DNA of 9,473 nucleotides, from positions 1-9,473 of the forward strand of contig DATKDF010000131.1 of assembly GCA_035512795.1 (NCBI GenBank). The letters are read 5' to 3'. The stretch is from DATKDF01 sp035512795 (GTDB lineage: Bacteria > Acidobacteriota > Vicinamibacteria > Vicinamibacterales > SCN-69-37). Shown piece by piece: positions 1 through 6,459 of this stretch. The stretch's first letter is position 1, and each line of letters begins with the position of its first letter. The translations under genes were made by a program, and so were the position numbers. The notes under the pieces were generated by a model. It was given only the letters and a program-made list of their open reading frames with translations. It was not told the DNA's origin and did no database searches.

Positions 1-114
1 CTTCGGCGCGTCATCGACGAGGCCGTGGCCCTGCGGGTCGCGGCCGAGGCGGCGACCCGGCCGCCGCGCCGCCGGCCGAAGGCGTCTGGCGCGAAGAAGA
101 CCCGAACGCGATGA
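1..114 (+). CDS. C-terminal tail of an unrecognised protein (5' end outside window)
   Basis: Frame 1 is open from the first base to a TGA at 112-114 and gives 37 residues. The first half (RRVIDEAVALRVAAEAA) looks helical. It is followed by a very basic, proline- and lysine-rich tail ending KKTRTR, a common disordered end in high-GC bacterial proteins that contact nucleic acid. The stop lies 23 bp before the ribosome binding site region and start of the next plus-strand gene, so the two may share a transcript. I do not recognise the family from so short a piece. The frame is chosen because it is the one compatible with a gene ending just before a well-marked downstream start. Confidence 0.45.
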   Translation, partial: LRRVIDEAVALRVAAEAATRPPRRRPKASGAKKTRTR

Positions 115-124
115 CCGGCTGACC

Positions 125-134
125 GGAGGAGGAA
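125..134 (+). promoter_or_regulatory. Strong Shine-Dalgarno for the 138-566 gene
   Basis: GGAGGAGGAA lies 3 bases before the ATG at 138 if the whole stretch is taken, or about 6-7 bases counting from the GGAGG core. It fixes the start of the first secreted protein. Confidence 0.7.
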
Positions 135-137
135 CCC

Positions 138-566
138 ATGAAACGCATGCTCGTCGTGGGAACGGTGTTGACCGTGATGGCGGCCTGGTCGCCGGCGATC
201 GCGGGCGCCGAGGCCAGGCAGGCGCCGGCGCAGGAGAAGCCCCAGCAACCGAAGGCGCCGGCCACGCCGGCTGGCACGTGGGACCTGTCGGTCCAGACCG
301 ACCAGGGCCCCATCCCGTCGACCCTCGTGCTCAAGGTCGAGGAGAAGAAAGTGACCGGGACGCTTGCCAGTGAGCGCGGCACCGCGGAGATCGAAGGCGA
401 ATTTGCCGACGGCAAACTCCTGTTCTGGCTGACGATGCAGGGCGGCAACGGCGCGATCACGATCAACTTCTCCGGCAGCCTGCGGCAGGATGGCTCGATG
501 TCGGGTACGGCCGACGCCCAGGGCTACCAGATGTCGTGGACGGCCACGCGCGCGAAGGGACTCTGA
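138..566 (+). CDS. Small secreted beta-rich protein, first of a tandem paralogous pair
   Basis: This gene encodes 142 aa of unknown function. Residues 1-26 form a Sec-type signal peptide: KR at positions 2-3, a hydrophobic core, and an Ala-rich end around AIAGAEA. A Pro/Gln/Lys/Ala-rich linker follows (about 27-45), then a domain of about 95 residues beginning GTWDLSV. The domain is built of short alternating hydrophobic strands with Gly-Thr turns (VTGTLAS, EIEGEFADGKL, FSGSLRQDGSMSGTA, MSWTATR), which suggests a small beta-barrel or lipocalin-like fold. The same pattern recurs in the next gene, so the two are tandem duplicates. Location is predicted to be periplasmic or extracellular. The fold is inferred from the strand pattern and the ligand is unknown. 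Confidence 0.8.
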   Translation: MKRMLVVGTVLTVMAAWSPAIAGAEARQAPAQEKPQQPKAPATPAGTWDLSVQTDQGPIPSTLVLKVEEKKVTGTLASERGTAEIEGEFADGKLLFWLTMQGGNGAITINFSGSLRQDGSMSGTADAQGYQMSWTATRAKGL

Positions 567-570
567 GGTG

Positions 571-987
571 ATGGCCGCACGCCTCACGGCCGCGGCCGTC
601 GTCCTCATGTGGATGGCGGGCGCCTGGGCGCAGGAACCGCAGAAGCCGGTGCCGGTGGTCGCGGGCAGGTGGGCCGCGGCGCTCGACATCGCGGAGATGG
701 GCGTGGCCAACGTCGTGCTCGTCTTCAAGCAGGACGGGGACAAGGTGACCGGCACCTACACCGGACGCTACGGAGAGTTTCCGCTCTCGGGGACCATCGA
801 CGCGCGAACGATCACGTTCGTCGTCGTCCTCGACACCGAGGGCGGGCGGTCGGAGATGGCCTTCAGCGGCGAGGTGTCCGAGGACAGTCAATCGATCAAG
901 GGCCGCGCCTCGATCGAAGGGCTGGGCGAGGCGACCTGGACGGCCAGAAAGCAGCCGGCTGGCTCACCCGCCGTTGTTCATCAGTAA
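571..987 (+). CDS. Small secreted beta-rich protein, second paralogue
   Basis: This gene encodes 138 aa from ATG 571; an in-frame GTG at 568 is an alternative start. AAGGGA at 555-560 is the likely ribosome binding site. The gene starts 4 bp after the stop of its paralogue, so the two are probably co-transcribed. Residues 1-20 are a signal peptide ending AWA before QEPQ. The mature part begins AGRWAAALDI and carries VTGTYTGRYGEF, LSGTIDARTITF, FSGEVSEDSQSIKG and EATWTARK. These line up with VTGTLASERGTAEI, IEGEFADGKLLF, FSGSLRQDGSMSG and MSWTATRAK of the upstream protein. The linker is much shorter here. The last 24 bp overlap the convergent YvcK-family gene. Function is unknown. Confidence 0.8.
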   Translation: MAARLTAAAVVLMWMAGAWAQEPQKPVPVVAGRWAAALDIAEMGVANVVLVFKQDGDKVTGTYTGRYGEFPLSGTIDARTITFVVVLDTEGGRSEMAFSGEVSEDSQSIKGRASIEGLGEATWTARKQPAGSPAVVHQ

Positions 988-1941
988 CCGATCGGCCAGC
1001 ACCGCCCAGACGGCGCTCCGCAGGCGTCGCCGATCGTGCCGGGCGATGGGCCGGCGCCAGAACTCCCCTTCCACCACCTGACACCCCGCCGGCGGCTGGC
1101 CCGGTGGCAGCAGGCGCTTGTGTTCGGCGGCGTATCGCTCCAACGCCTCGTCGCTCGGCGCCGCGCCGTTGACGATCATCACGTCGACCGGCCGCCCGAT
1201 CGCGTCACGGAGTTTCCGGGCGGCGTCACCCGCCGTGAAGCCGTCCATGCCCCGGCCCTCGGTCAGCAGATTCGCGACGTAGATGACCGGGCCGGGCACG
1301 TCGGCGAGCGCCTCGCGGCATCCCTCGACCAGGAAGATGGGCAGCAGGCTCGTGTAGAAGCTGCCGGGGCCGATCACGACGGCGTCGAACGATCGAATCG
1401 CCTCGGCCACCGAGGGATGGATGGCGACGGGTGGATCGAGCCAGAGACGCTGCACGGCCCGGCCGCCGGCCTGCCCGGCGTCGATCTCGACCTCGCCGCG
1501 GGTGGTCGACCCATCGGTATACTCGGCGCAGAGCGTGGCGCGCTCCACCGTGATGGGCGAGACGCGGCCCTGGCAGCCGAGCAGCGCGCGCAACCCGTCG
1601 ACGGCCGTGATGAAGTCGCCGGTGTACTGCTCCATCATCGACAGCAGCAGGTTGCCGCCCGTGTGTCCGGCGAGGCGGCCGTGCGCGAGCATCGGCAACC
1701 GCGCCAGCAGGATGGCGCGAGCCTCGCGTTCGTTCCGCGCGAGCGTCAGGGCGCACTTGAGCACGTCGCCCGGCGGCAACACGCCCAGCTCGTCGCGCAG
1801 TTGCCCTGACGATCCGCCCGTGTCGAACATCGTCACGACGGCGTGCAGATCCACCCAGGGGTTGTTCTTCAGTCCACCCAGAAGACTGGGTAACCCGGTA
1901 CCGCCGCCGAAACACCCGACTTTCAGAACGCGGAGTCGCAC
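964..1941 (-). CDS. yvcK: YvcK/CofD-family (gluconeogenesis factor-like) UDP-sugar-binding protein
   Basis: 325 aa, the usual size of the YvcK family. These cytoplasmic Rossmann-like proteins bind UDP-GlcNAc and affect central carbon metabolism and cell-wall homeostasis; the related CofD is an F420 biosynthesis transferase. Visible motifs are the N-terminal GGGTGLPSLL loop (residues 12-21), FDTGGSSGQLRDELGVLPPGD (39-59), GNLLLSMMEQYTGDF (96-110), VIGPGSFYTSLLP (189-201) and ANLLTEGRGMDGFTAGD (223-239). The second motif usually reads DDGGSSG in YvcK; here it is FDTGGSSG. The start is GTG at 1939-1941. No Shine-Dalgarno precedes it, but a TAGAAT hexamer does. The whiA and rapZ neighbours found in Firmicutes are absent. 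YvcK is more likely than CofD because no F420 genes are nearby. The gene symbol is by family and not an orthology test. Confidence 0.88.
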   Translation of the reverse strand: MRLRVLKVGCFGGGTGLPSLLGGLKNNPWVDLHAVVTMFDTGGSSGQLRDELGVLPPGDVLKCALTLARNEREARAILLARLPMLAHGRLAGHTGGNLLLSMMEQYTGDFITAVDGLRALLGCQGRVSPITVERATLCAEYTDGSTTRGEVEIDAGQAGGRAVQRLWLDPPVAIHPSVAEAIRSFDAVVIGPGSFYTSLLPIFLVEGCREALADVPGPVIYVANLLTEGRGMDGFTAGDAARKLRDAIGRPVDVMIVNGAAPSDEALERYAAEHKRLLPPGQPPAGCQVVEGEFWRRPIARHDRRRLRSAVWAVLADRLLMNNGG

Positions 1942-1948
1942 GACACGT

Positions 1949-1954
1949 ATTCTA
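1949..1954 (-). promoter_or_regulatory. Possible -10 box of a leaderless yvcK-like transcript
   Basis: On the minus strand TAGAAT ends 7 bases before the GTG start at 1941, and there is no Shine-Dalgarno between them. That spacing would put the transcript start at or next to the start codon. No convincing -35 hexamer was seen, so this rests on a single six-base match. Confidence 0.3.
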
Positions 1955-2009
1955 TGGGGTCCGAATGGCCCCGACGCAGGGCGCCGCGAACTCCCACTGC
2001 GCCGGGACC

Positions 2010-2038
2010 GGCCGACTGGGAGACCAGTCGGCCCTACG
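2010..2038 (-). repeat. REP-like hairpin with GTAG at its foot
   Basis: A perfect 10-bp inverted repeat (2010-2019 GGCCGACTGG, 2024-2033 CCAGTCGGCC) encloses a GAGA loop. Read on the minus strand it is preceded by GTAGG (2033-2037). This is the layout of REP elements mobilised by RAYT (REP-associated Y1) transposases: a conserved GTAG tetranucleotide directly 5' of a palindrome. It sits between two divergent genes, so it is unlikely to be a terminator and has no T-run. No transposase is present in the window. Confidence 0.6.
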
Positions 2039-2079
2039 TACGCCGATCCCGGTCAACGCTGCGGTAGAGTGAGGGGGCC

Positions 2080-2571
2080 GTGCATGAGGCTGTGCTTCCC
2101 GATTTCGATCATGAAATGACCGCGACCCGCCGGCTGCTCGAGCGGCTGCCGGAGGCCGACCTCGGCTGGCGGCCGCACGACAAGTCGTTTACGCTCGGCG
2201 AGCTGGCGCTGCACCTGCCTCGCCTCGTCGGCTGGGGCCGGAGCATCCTGAATGACGACGCGTACGACCTGACACGCGGCGGAGACAAGCCCCCGCCGCC
2301 CACGTCACGGGCCGAGGTCCTCGCCGCGTTCGACGACGCCGTCGCGTCGGTCCGCCAGAGCCTGATCGATCGCCCCGAGACGCACCTGGCCTCGATCTGG
2401 GAGCTGCGCCGGGGAACGCAGGTGCTGATGTCAATGCCGCGCATCACGGCGCTGCGGCGGTTCGTCATCCATCACCTGATTCACCATCGGGGCCAGTTGA
2501 CCGTGTACCTGCGCCTCCGCGGCGTACCGCTGCCGCCGCTCTACGGCCCGACGGCCGACGAACGCATGTGA
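2080..2571 (+). CDS. DinB-family (four-helix, putative metal-binding) protein
   Basis: 163 aa and mostly helical. DinB-fold proteins include thiol-dependent transferases such as bacillithiol and mycothiol S-transferases and many uncharacterised stress proteins. Their metal site is made of three histidines. Candidate ligands here are His45 (ELALHLPRL) and the pair of histidine clusters in HHLIHHRGQL (131-140). The segment LPDFDHEMTATRRLLERLPE and the motif W-x-PH-x-KSFTLGELA at about 30-44 are typical of the family. The start is taken as GTG 2080, which keeps the whole first helix; GAGGGGG at 2071-2077 is a close-spaced ribosome binding site and TAGAGT at 2065-2070 a weak -10 candidate. An ATG at 2084 is in another frame. 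The stop overlaps the next gene's start (ATGTGA at 2566-2571). The substrate cannot be told. Confidence 0.82.
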   Translation: MHEAVLPDFDHEMTATRRLLERLPEADLGWRPHDKSFTLGELALHLPRLVGWGRSILNDDAYDLTRGGDKPPPPTSRAEVLAAFDDAVASVRQSLIDRPETHLASIWELRRGTQVLMSMPRITALRRFVIHHLIHHRGQLTVYLRLRGVPLPPLYGPTADERM

Positions 2572-4043
2572 AGATCGCCGGCTTCGTCGCGGGCGCCGTG
2601 CTCTTCGTCGTCCTGGCCACGGCCAATGCCGGCGGCTATCGGTACGGCGTCTCCGACCAGGCCTACTACCTGCCGGCCGTGGCGCTCGCGGCCAACCCGG
2701 ATCTGTTCCCGCGCGATCGCGTGGTGCTCGCGACCCAAACCGGCCTGATGGCCGCCGACGATGCGCTGGCCGCGGCCGTGCGCCTGACCGGGCTCGACCT
2801 GCCGACCGTGTTCCTCGTCGCCTACGCGCTGACGCTCGTCGCGCTCTACGGCGCCTCGATCGCTTTTGCGCGGGCCCTCGGCCTGTCGTGGTGGGCCACG
2901 GCGGCCTGCGTCCTGCTCTTGACCTTCCGGCACCGCATCGCGCGCACGGGCGCCAACTCGCTCGAAGGCTACATGCACCCGCGCCAGCTTGCTTTCGCGC
3001 TCGGCGTCGCGGCCTGGGCGTGCCTGCTCCGCGATCGGCTCGGCTGGGCGGCCGGGCTCACGCTGGCCGCCGGACTGGTGCATCCCACCACCGGGTTGTG
3101 GTTCGCCGCGACGGTGGCCGTCGCCGTGTTGTGGCGCCTGCGGATGCGGCCCGCCGGGCTGGCGGCCGCCGCGGTTGCCACCGGCGCGGTCGGCATCTGG
3201 GCCGCCGTCGCCGGCCCGCTCGCCGGCCGGTTCGTCACGATGGACGCCGCCTGGCTCGCGGTCCTCGCCGATAAGGACTACCTTTTTCCCGCCGAGTGGC
3301 CGCTCTACGCGTGGGCGACCAACCTTGGTGCGGCCGCGATCATCGGACTGCTCTACCACGCGCGCCGCACGGGCGGGTTCGCACGCCGGCAGGAAGCCGA
3401 GCTGGTCGCCGGGCTGGCGGCGCTCGTCGCGGCCTTCGTCCTGTCGGTGCCACTGACCGAGGCGCACCTGGCCGTCGCCGTTCAATTGCAGGTGAATCGC
3501 GTCTTCTGGCTCCTCGACTTCGTGCTGGCCGTCTATCTGGCGTGGTGGTTGACGAGCGGCATGCGGTGGTCCCCACGCGCGGTGGCGGCCGTCGTCGTCA
3601 CGCTGGCCGTGCTCTCTGCCGGACGCGGCGCGTATCTGTTGACGGTCGAACACGCCGAACGCGGGCTGGTCACCCGCGCGCTGCCCGCCACCGCGTGGGT
3701 GGACGCCATGCGCTGGGTCGCCGCCCAGCCGATCGACTGGCACGTGCTGGCCGATCCGGACCACGGCTGGAAGTACGGCGTGAGCGTGCGGGCCGCCGGG
3801 CTGCGCGACACCGTGCTCGAGACCGGCAAGGACACGGCCATGGCGATGTACGATCGGGACGTGGCGCTCCGTGTCGCCGATCGCCTGACGGCCCTGTCCG
3901 ACTTCGAGCGTCTCTCGACGGCCGACCTGCGTCGGCTCGACGACCGCTACGACCTGGACGTGGCCGTCCTGTCGCGGCACATGACGATGGACCTGCCCGT
4001 CCTCTATCAGAACGACCAGTTCGTGGTGTACGACCTCCGATGA
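2568..4043 (+). CDS. Polytopic inner-membrane protein, DUF6798/GT-C-like
   Basis: 491 aa from GTG 2568, whose start overlaps the DinB stop. About ten hydrophobic helices fill residues 1-360, followed by a soluble C-terminal domain of roughly 130 residues. Characteristic short motifs are YGVSDQAYYLPAVALAANPDLFPRD near the N-terminus, EGYMHPRQLAFAL and GLVHPTTGLWF. The first, a large loop after helix 1 with an acidic residue, and the overall plan resemble GT-C superfamily membrane proteins that act on polyprenyl-linked sugars. I link it to DUF6798-type proteins from memory of these motifs. It sits in an operon between a DinB protein and a hydrolase, both joined by overlapping stop/start codons, so its translation is probably coupled. 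A transferase activity is not shown. Confidence 0.8.
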   Translation: MKIAGFVAGAVLFVVLATANAGGYRYGVSDQAYYLPAVALAANPDLFPRDRVVLATQTGLMAADDALAAAVRLTGLDLPTVFLVAYALTLVALYGASIAFARALGLSWWATAACVLLLTFRHRIARTGANSLEGYMHPRQLAFALGVAAWACLLRDRLGWAAGLTLAAGLVHPTTGLWFAATVAVAVLWRLRMRPAGLAAAAVATGAVGIWAAVAGPLAGRFVTMDAAWLAVLADKDYLFPAEWPLYAWATNLGAAAIIGLLYHARRTGGFARRQEAELVAGLAALVAAFVLSVPLTEAHLAVAVQLQVNRVFWLLDFVLAVYLAWWLTSGMRWSPRAVAAVVVTLAVLSAGRGAYLLTVEHAERGLVTRALPATAWVDAMRWVAAQPIDWHVLADPDHGWKYGVSVRAAGLRDTVLETGKDTAMAMYDRDVALRVADRLTALSDFERLSTADLRRLDDRYDLDVAVLSRHMTMDLPVLYQNDQFVVYDLR

Positions 4044-5038
4044 CGACGGCCACCGCCCTGACGCCTCCCACGCACGCGTTCGACCCCGGCCGCTGGCTCC
4101 GGAACGGCCATGCGATGACGGTCTACGTGTGGACCCGCCGTCGCGCGTACGCGCTCCCGAAACCGGTCGACCGGCTGTTTCGCGTGGATCCCGAAAGCCA
4201 CGTGATGGCGCGCTGCTACTGGCAGGCCGAGCCGGCCGCGTGCCCGACGCTCCTCGCGATCCACGGCCTCGAGGGATCGCACACCGGCCACTACATGCCG
4301 GGCCTGGCCGAGCAGGCCTGGCGGCGCGGGTGGAACGCCCTGCTCCTCAACCAGCGCAACTGTGGCGGCACCGAACGGCTGAGTCCGCGGCTCTATCACT
4401 CGGGCCTGACCGCCGATCCGCTCGCCGTCATCCGGGAACTGACCGGGCGCGATGGCCTGACTCGCATCGGCGTGGTCGGCTATTCGCTCGGGGGCAACCT
4501 GACGCTGAAGCTGGCCGGAGAGCTCGGCGCTGACGGTGGTGCCGTCCGCGCGGTCGCGGCCGTCAGCCCGACGATCGACCTCGACCGCTGCGTGCGGGCG
4601 ATCGAGCGCAAGGTGAACATCGCCTATCAGCTGAACTTCATGCGGCAACTGCGCGGCCGTCTGCGGCGGATGGCGACCGCCTGGCCGGGGCAGTTCGACG
4701 TCGAGCCGCTCGGCCGCATCTGGACGATCCGACAGTTCGACGACGTCTATACGGCGCCGCATCACGGCTTCGGAGACGCGTCGAACTACTATCACCAGGC
4801 CAGCGCGATGCGGGTGGCCGATCGGGTCCGCCTGCCGGCACTCCTCATCGCGGCCGAGGACGACCCGGTCGTGCCGGTGGCGCAGTTTCGCGACGAGGCG
4901 ATCGCCGGCAACGCGGCCGTGACGGTCCACATCGAGCGCCACGGCGGCCACTGCGGCTTCTTCAGTCCGGCCGCACGGGGCAATGACGCCTACTGGGCCG
5001 AGGCGCAGGCCGTGGAGTTTCTCGCACGCGCTATGTGA
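4040..5038 (+). CDS. Alpha/beta hydrolase of the YheT family
   Basis: 332 aa. The family, also called the ABHD1/2/3 or embryogenesis-associated EMB8-like group, contains serine hydrolases acting on ester or lipid substrates. The N-terminal W-L-R-NGHAMT segment (19-27) and the HGLEGSHTGHYM stretch (75-86) are family hallmarks. The triad is visible: Ser149 in GYSLGG, Asp274 or Asp275 in AEDDPVVP, and His304 in HGGHCGF. NQRNCGGTE (104-112) forms the usual strand after the oxyanion region. The ATG at 4040 overlaps the upstream stop (ATGA), so translation is likely coupled to the membrane protein. No signal peptide is present, so it is cytosolic. Its 3' end overlaps the convergent DUF72 gene by 8 bp. 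Family confidence is high; the natural substrate is unknown. Confidence 0.9.
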   Translation: MTTATALTPPTHAFDPGRWLRNGHAMTVYVWTRRRAYALPKPVDRLFRVDPESHVMARCYWQAEPAACPTLLAIHGLEGSHTGHYMPGLAEQAWRRGWNALLLNQRNCGGTERLSPRLYHSGLTADPLAVIRELTGRDGLTRIGVVGYSLGGNLTLKLAGELGADGGAVRAVAAVSPTIDLDRCVRAIERKVNIAYQLNFMRQLRGRLRRMATAWPGQFDVEPLGRIWTIRQFDDVYTAPHHGFGDASNYYHQASAMRVADRVRLPALLIAAEDDPVVPVAQFRDEAIAGNAAVTVHIERHGGHCGFFSPAARGNDAYWAEAQAVEFLARAM

Positions 5039-5753
5039 CGGCCAGTCCCGCCTCACCGAGCAGGCCGACAAAGGTGGCGGCAAATTCCGGCCCCTTGCCG
5101 TCTTCCTCGTGCTTGAAGAACACGAATACGTCGTCCCACCGATCGGCCTGACTGGCGATGCGATCGACCCATCGGCCGAGATCGGCCGGCTGGTAGCCCT
5201 CGTCGCGCAGCCGGAAGTAGGCATGGCGCGCCGTCGGGACGAGCGGCGTGGTCTTGTCCCCGAAGTCGGCGATGCAGAGGGCGGCCCCGTGTCGTTCGAG
5301 CGCGGCATAGACGTCGTCGGCGTGCCACGAGTCGTGGCGGAACTCGAACGCCGCGCGGATGCCGGCCGGCAGGAGCGCAAGGAAGGCGTCGAGCACGGCG
5401 ACGTCTCGGCGGGCGAAGGGTGGCAACTGGAACAGCAGCGGCCCCAGGTGCGGCCCGAGCCGGCGGGCGTTGTCGGTGAACAACTGGACGAGCTCGTCGC
5501 AGCCCTGGAGGCGCCGCTCGTGGGTGATGCGCCTCGGAGCCTTGAGGATGTAGAGGAAGTCGTCGGGCGCCTGGCCGCGCCAGGCATCGACGGCCTTGGC
5601 GGTGGGCATCCGGTAGAAGGTGTAGTTGATCTCGACCGTGTGGAACCTGGCGGCGTAGAAGGCGAACATGTCCTTCGTCTTCAGATCCGCCGGGTAGAAG
5701 GTGCCCTTCCACTCCGGATAGTTGTAGCCCGAGGTCCCAACGTGGATGCGCAT
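5031..5753 (-). CDS. DUF72 (YecE-like) TIM-barrel protein
   Basis: 240 aa, the normal length for DUF72. The hallmark start GTSGYNYPEWKGTFYP (6-21) is complete, followed by FHTVEINYTFYRMP (37-50), a LYILKAPRRITH strand (67-78), LGPLLFQLPP (103-112), FEFRHDSWH (136-144) and VFVFFKHEEDGKGP (209-222). The DUF72 fold is a TIM-barrel-like protein related to AP endonuclease/xylose isomerase-type barrels; its biochemical role is not established. The ATG at 5753 is required to keep the first strand. The sequence upstream of it lacks any Shine-Dalgarno because a nested palindrome begins 4 bp from the start codon. The stop TAG lies inside the end of the hydrolase gene on the other strand. Confidence 0.9.
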   Translation of the reverse strand: MRIHVGTSGYNYPEWKGTFYPADLKTKDMFAFYAARFHTVEINYTFYRMPTAKAVDAWRGQAPDDFLYILKAPRRITHERRLQGCDELVQLFTDNARRLGPHLGPLLFQLPPFARRDVAVLDAFLALLPAGIRAAFEFRHDSWHADDVYAALERHGAALCIADFGDKTTPLVPTARHAYFRLRDEGYQPADLGRWVDRIASQADRWDDVFVFFKHEEDGKGPEFAATFVGLLGEAGLAVT

Positions 5754-5757
5754 AGGG

Positions 5758-5868
5758 TCGGAGGTGTTTTCAACAGAATTCTATGCGTTGGTGCCAGAGG
5801 TCGGTTGGGCAAATGCCCAGCCGACCTCTGGCACCTACGGGCCGAATTCTGTTGAAAAACACCTCCGA
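5758..5868. mobile_element. MITE-like nested palindrome with IS-like terminal repeats
   Basis: An outer inverted repeat pairs 5758-5781 with 5844-5868. The shared core is GGAGGTGTTTT then CAACAGAATTC, and the right arm has one extra base in the T/A run. It encloses the hairpin at 5790-5835. TTTTTCAACA-type ends are common terminal repeats of IS elements, which points to a non-autonomous remnant. GGTCGG occurs on both sides (5756-5761 and 5869-5874), partly inside the repeat, and could be a duplicated target. Both strands read nearly the same peptide in one frame, as expected of a palindrome. A TAGAAT hexamer at 5778-5783 on the minus strand could give DUF72 a promoter. Confidence 0.65.
5790..5838 (-). 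repeat. Second GTAG-tagged hairpin, 20-bp stem
   Basis: The arms GTGCCAGAGGTCGG (5791-5804) and CCGACCTCTGGCAC (5821-5834) are perfect complements. They extend inward through one T/G mismatch and a TGGGC/GCCCA stem to an AAAT loop. On the minus strand the stem is preceded by GTAG (5835-5838), as at 2010-2038. The stem sequences of the two hairpins differ, so they would be different types within one REP-like class. Confidence 0.6.
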
Positions 5869-6138
5869 GGTCGGCCTCGTCGGCGACATGTGGCACGTGC
5901 GGCCCAGCTCGCGCTCGGCCGACGGCCGCGCGCACCCGGACATGCAGATCAACGTCATGAACGGCCGGGTCGTCGAGCTCCTGGCCGGCGACCGCGCGCG
6001 CTGGCCGCTCGCGGGCGACCAGCTCTTCGTGGACCTGGACCTGAGCGAGGCATTGACGCGTTGAAGTTCGTCAACGGCGCCGCCTATCGCCACCTGCGAC
6101 TCCGCGGCCTGAACGCCCGTGTCGTCACCGGCGGCCGA
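5869..6138 (+). pseudogene. MOSC-domain protein remnant, copy 1 (5' truncated, internal deletion)
   Basis: Frame 2 gives VGLVGDMWHVRPSSRSADGR, then HPDMQINVMNGRVVELLAGD, RARWPLAGDQLFVDLDLSE, resembling the middle of small stand-alone MOSC proteins (molybdenum cofactor sulfurase C-terminal-like domain, thought to handle sulfur on a conserved Cys). At about 6049 the reading jumps to frame 1, GIDALKFVNGAAYRHLRLRG, then LNARVVTGGR. In intact relatives a segment with the Pro-Pro-Gly turn and the PHTGC-GKF cysteine motif lies between DLSE and the DALKFVN helix. Here that segment is missing, so the gene has an internal deletion plus frameshift. The N-terminus is replaced by the palindrome and the final R-x-GD tail is lost. 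The family call is from memory of the motif order. Confidence 0.62.
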
Positions 6139-6190
6139 CACGTCATCGGCCCGTCATCGATGTGGACGCCCACGTGGACCCCCGACTCCG

Positions 6191-6459
6191 TCACCGGTGG
6201 TCGGGACGGGCGCGCTCGAGATTGTGTGCGTCAATCAGGTCCTGCTCGCGTCCGGCCACGCGCTTGGCGCGAACCAGGTCGTCGCGCGACACGACAGACA
6301 CCGGCACGCCGTTCCAGGAGTCGGGTCCTTGGTCGTGCGGGGGCGGTCGTGGTAGCCCTCGGCGTAGCCCCCGATGACGAGGTAGCGAACCTCAGCGCGG
6401 GCGAACGCCGCCAGCAGCTCGACGAAGTCCGCCGGCAGGTCCGGAGTGCGGCGCGCCAT
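6191..6459 (-). pseudogene. MNT-like nucleotidyltransferase with its middle deleted
   Basis: From ATG 6459, preceded by GGAG at a good distance, the frame reads LPADFVELLAAFARAEVRYL then VIGGYAEGYHDRPRTTKD. That is the beginning of minimal nucleotidyltransferases of the AbiEii/DUF6036 kind, where TKD continues into the metal-binding D-x-D. The frame breaks directly after this Asp, at 6317-6325. In another frame the C-terminus resumes as WNGVPVSVVSRDDLVRAKR, VAGREQDLIDAHNLERAR and ends at TGA 6191-6193. That V-SRDDL--KR-AGR--DL-D pattern is the family's usual end. Roughly half the protein, including the second catalytic Asp and the substrate-binding strands, is absent. It is almost certainly non-functional. 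Intact relatives are often toxin-like or orphan NTases. Confidence 0.72.

Noticed and set aside
2010..2038. Hairpin considered as a transcription terminator
   Set aside because: It lies between divergent 5' ends and has no T-run.
2541..3980. 479-codon open frame on the minus strand opposite the membrane protein
   Set aside because: Rich in Gly, Arg, Gln, His and Glu with no hydrophobic or motif structure. It mirrors the plus-strand gene, which has clear membrane helices and coupled start and stop codons.
4007..5587. 526-codon minus-strand open frame across the hydrolase and DUF72 genes
   Set aside because: Ser/Arg/Thr-rich shadow in the wrong frame of two well-recognised genes.
4983..5855. 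290-codon plus-strand open frame over DUF72
   Set aside because: Antisense of an intact conserved gene; its end is the palindrome, which reads alike on both strands.
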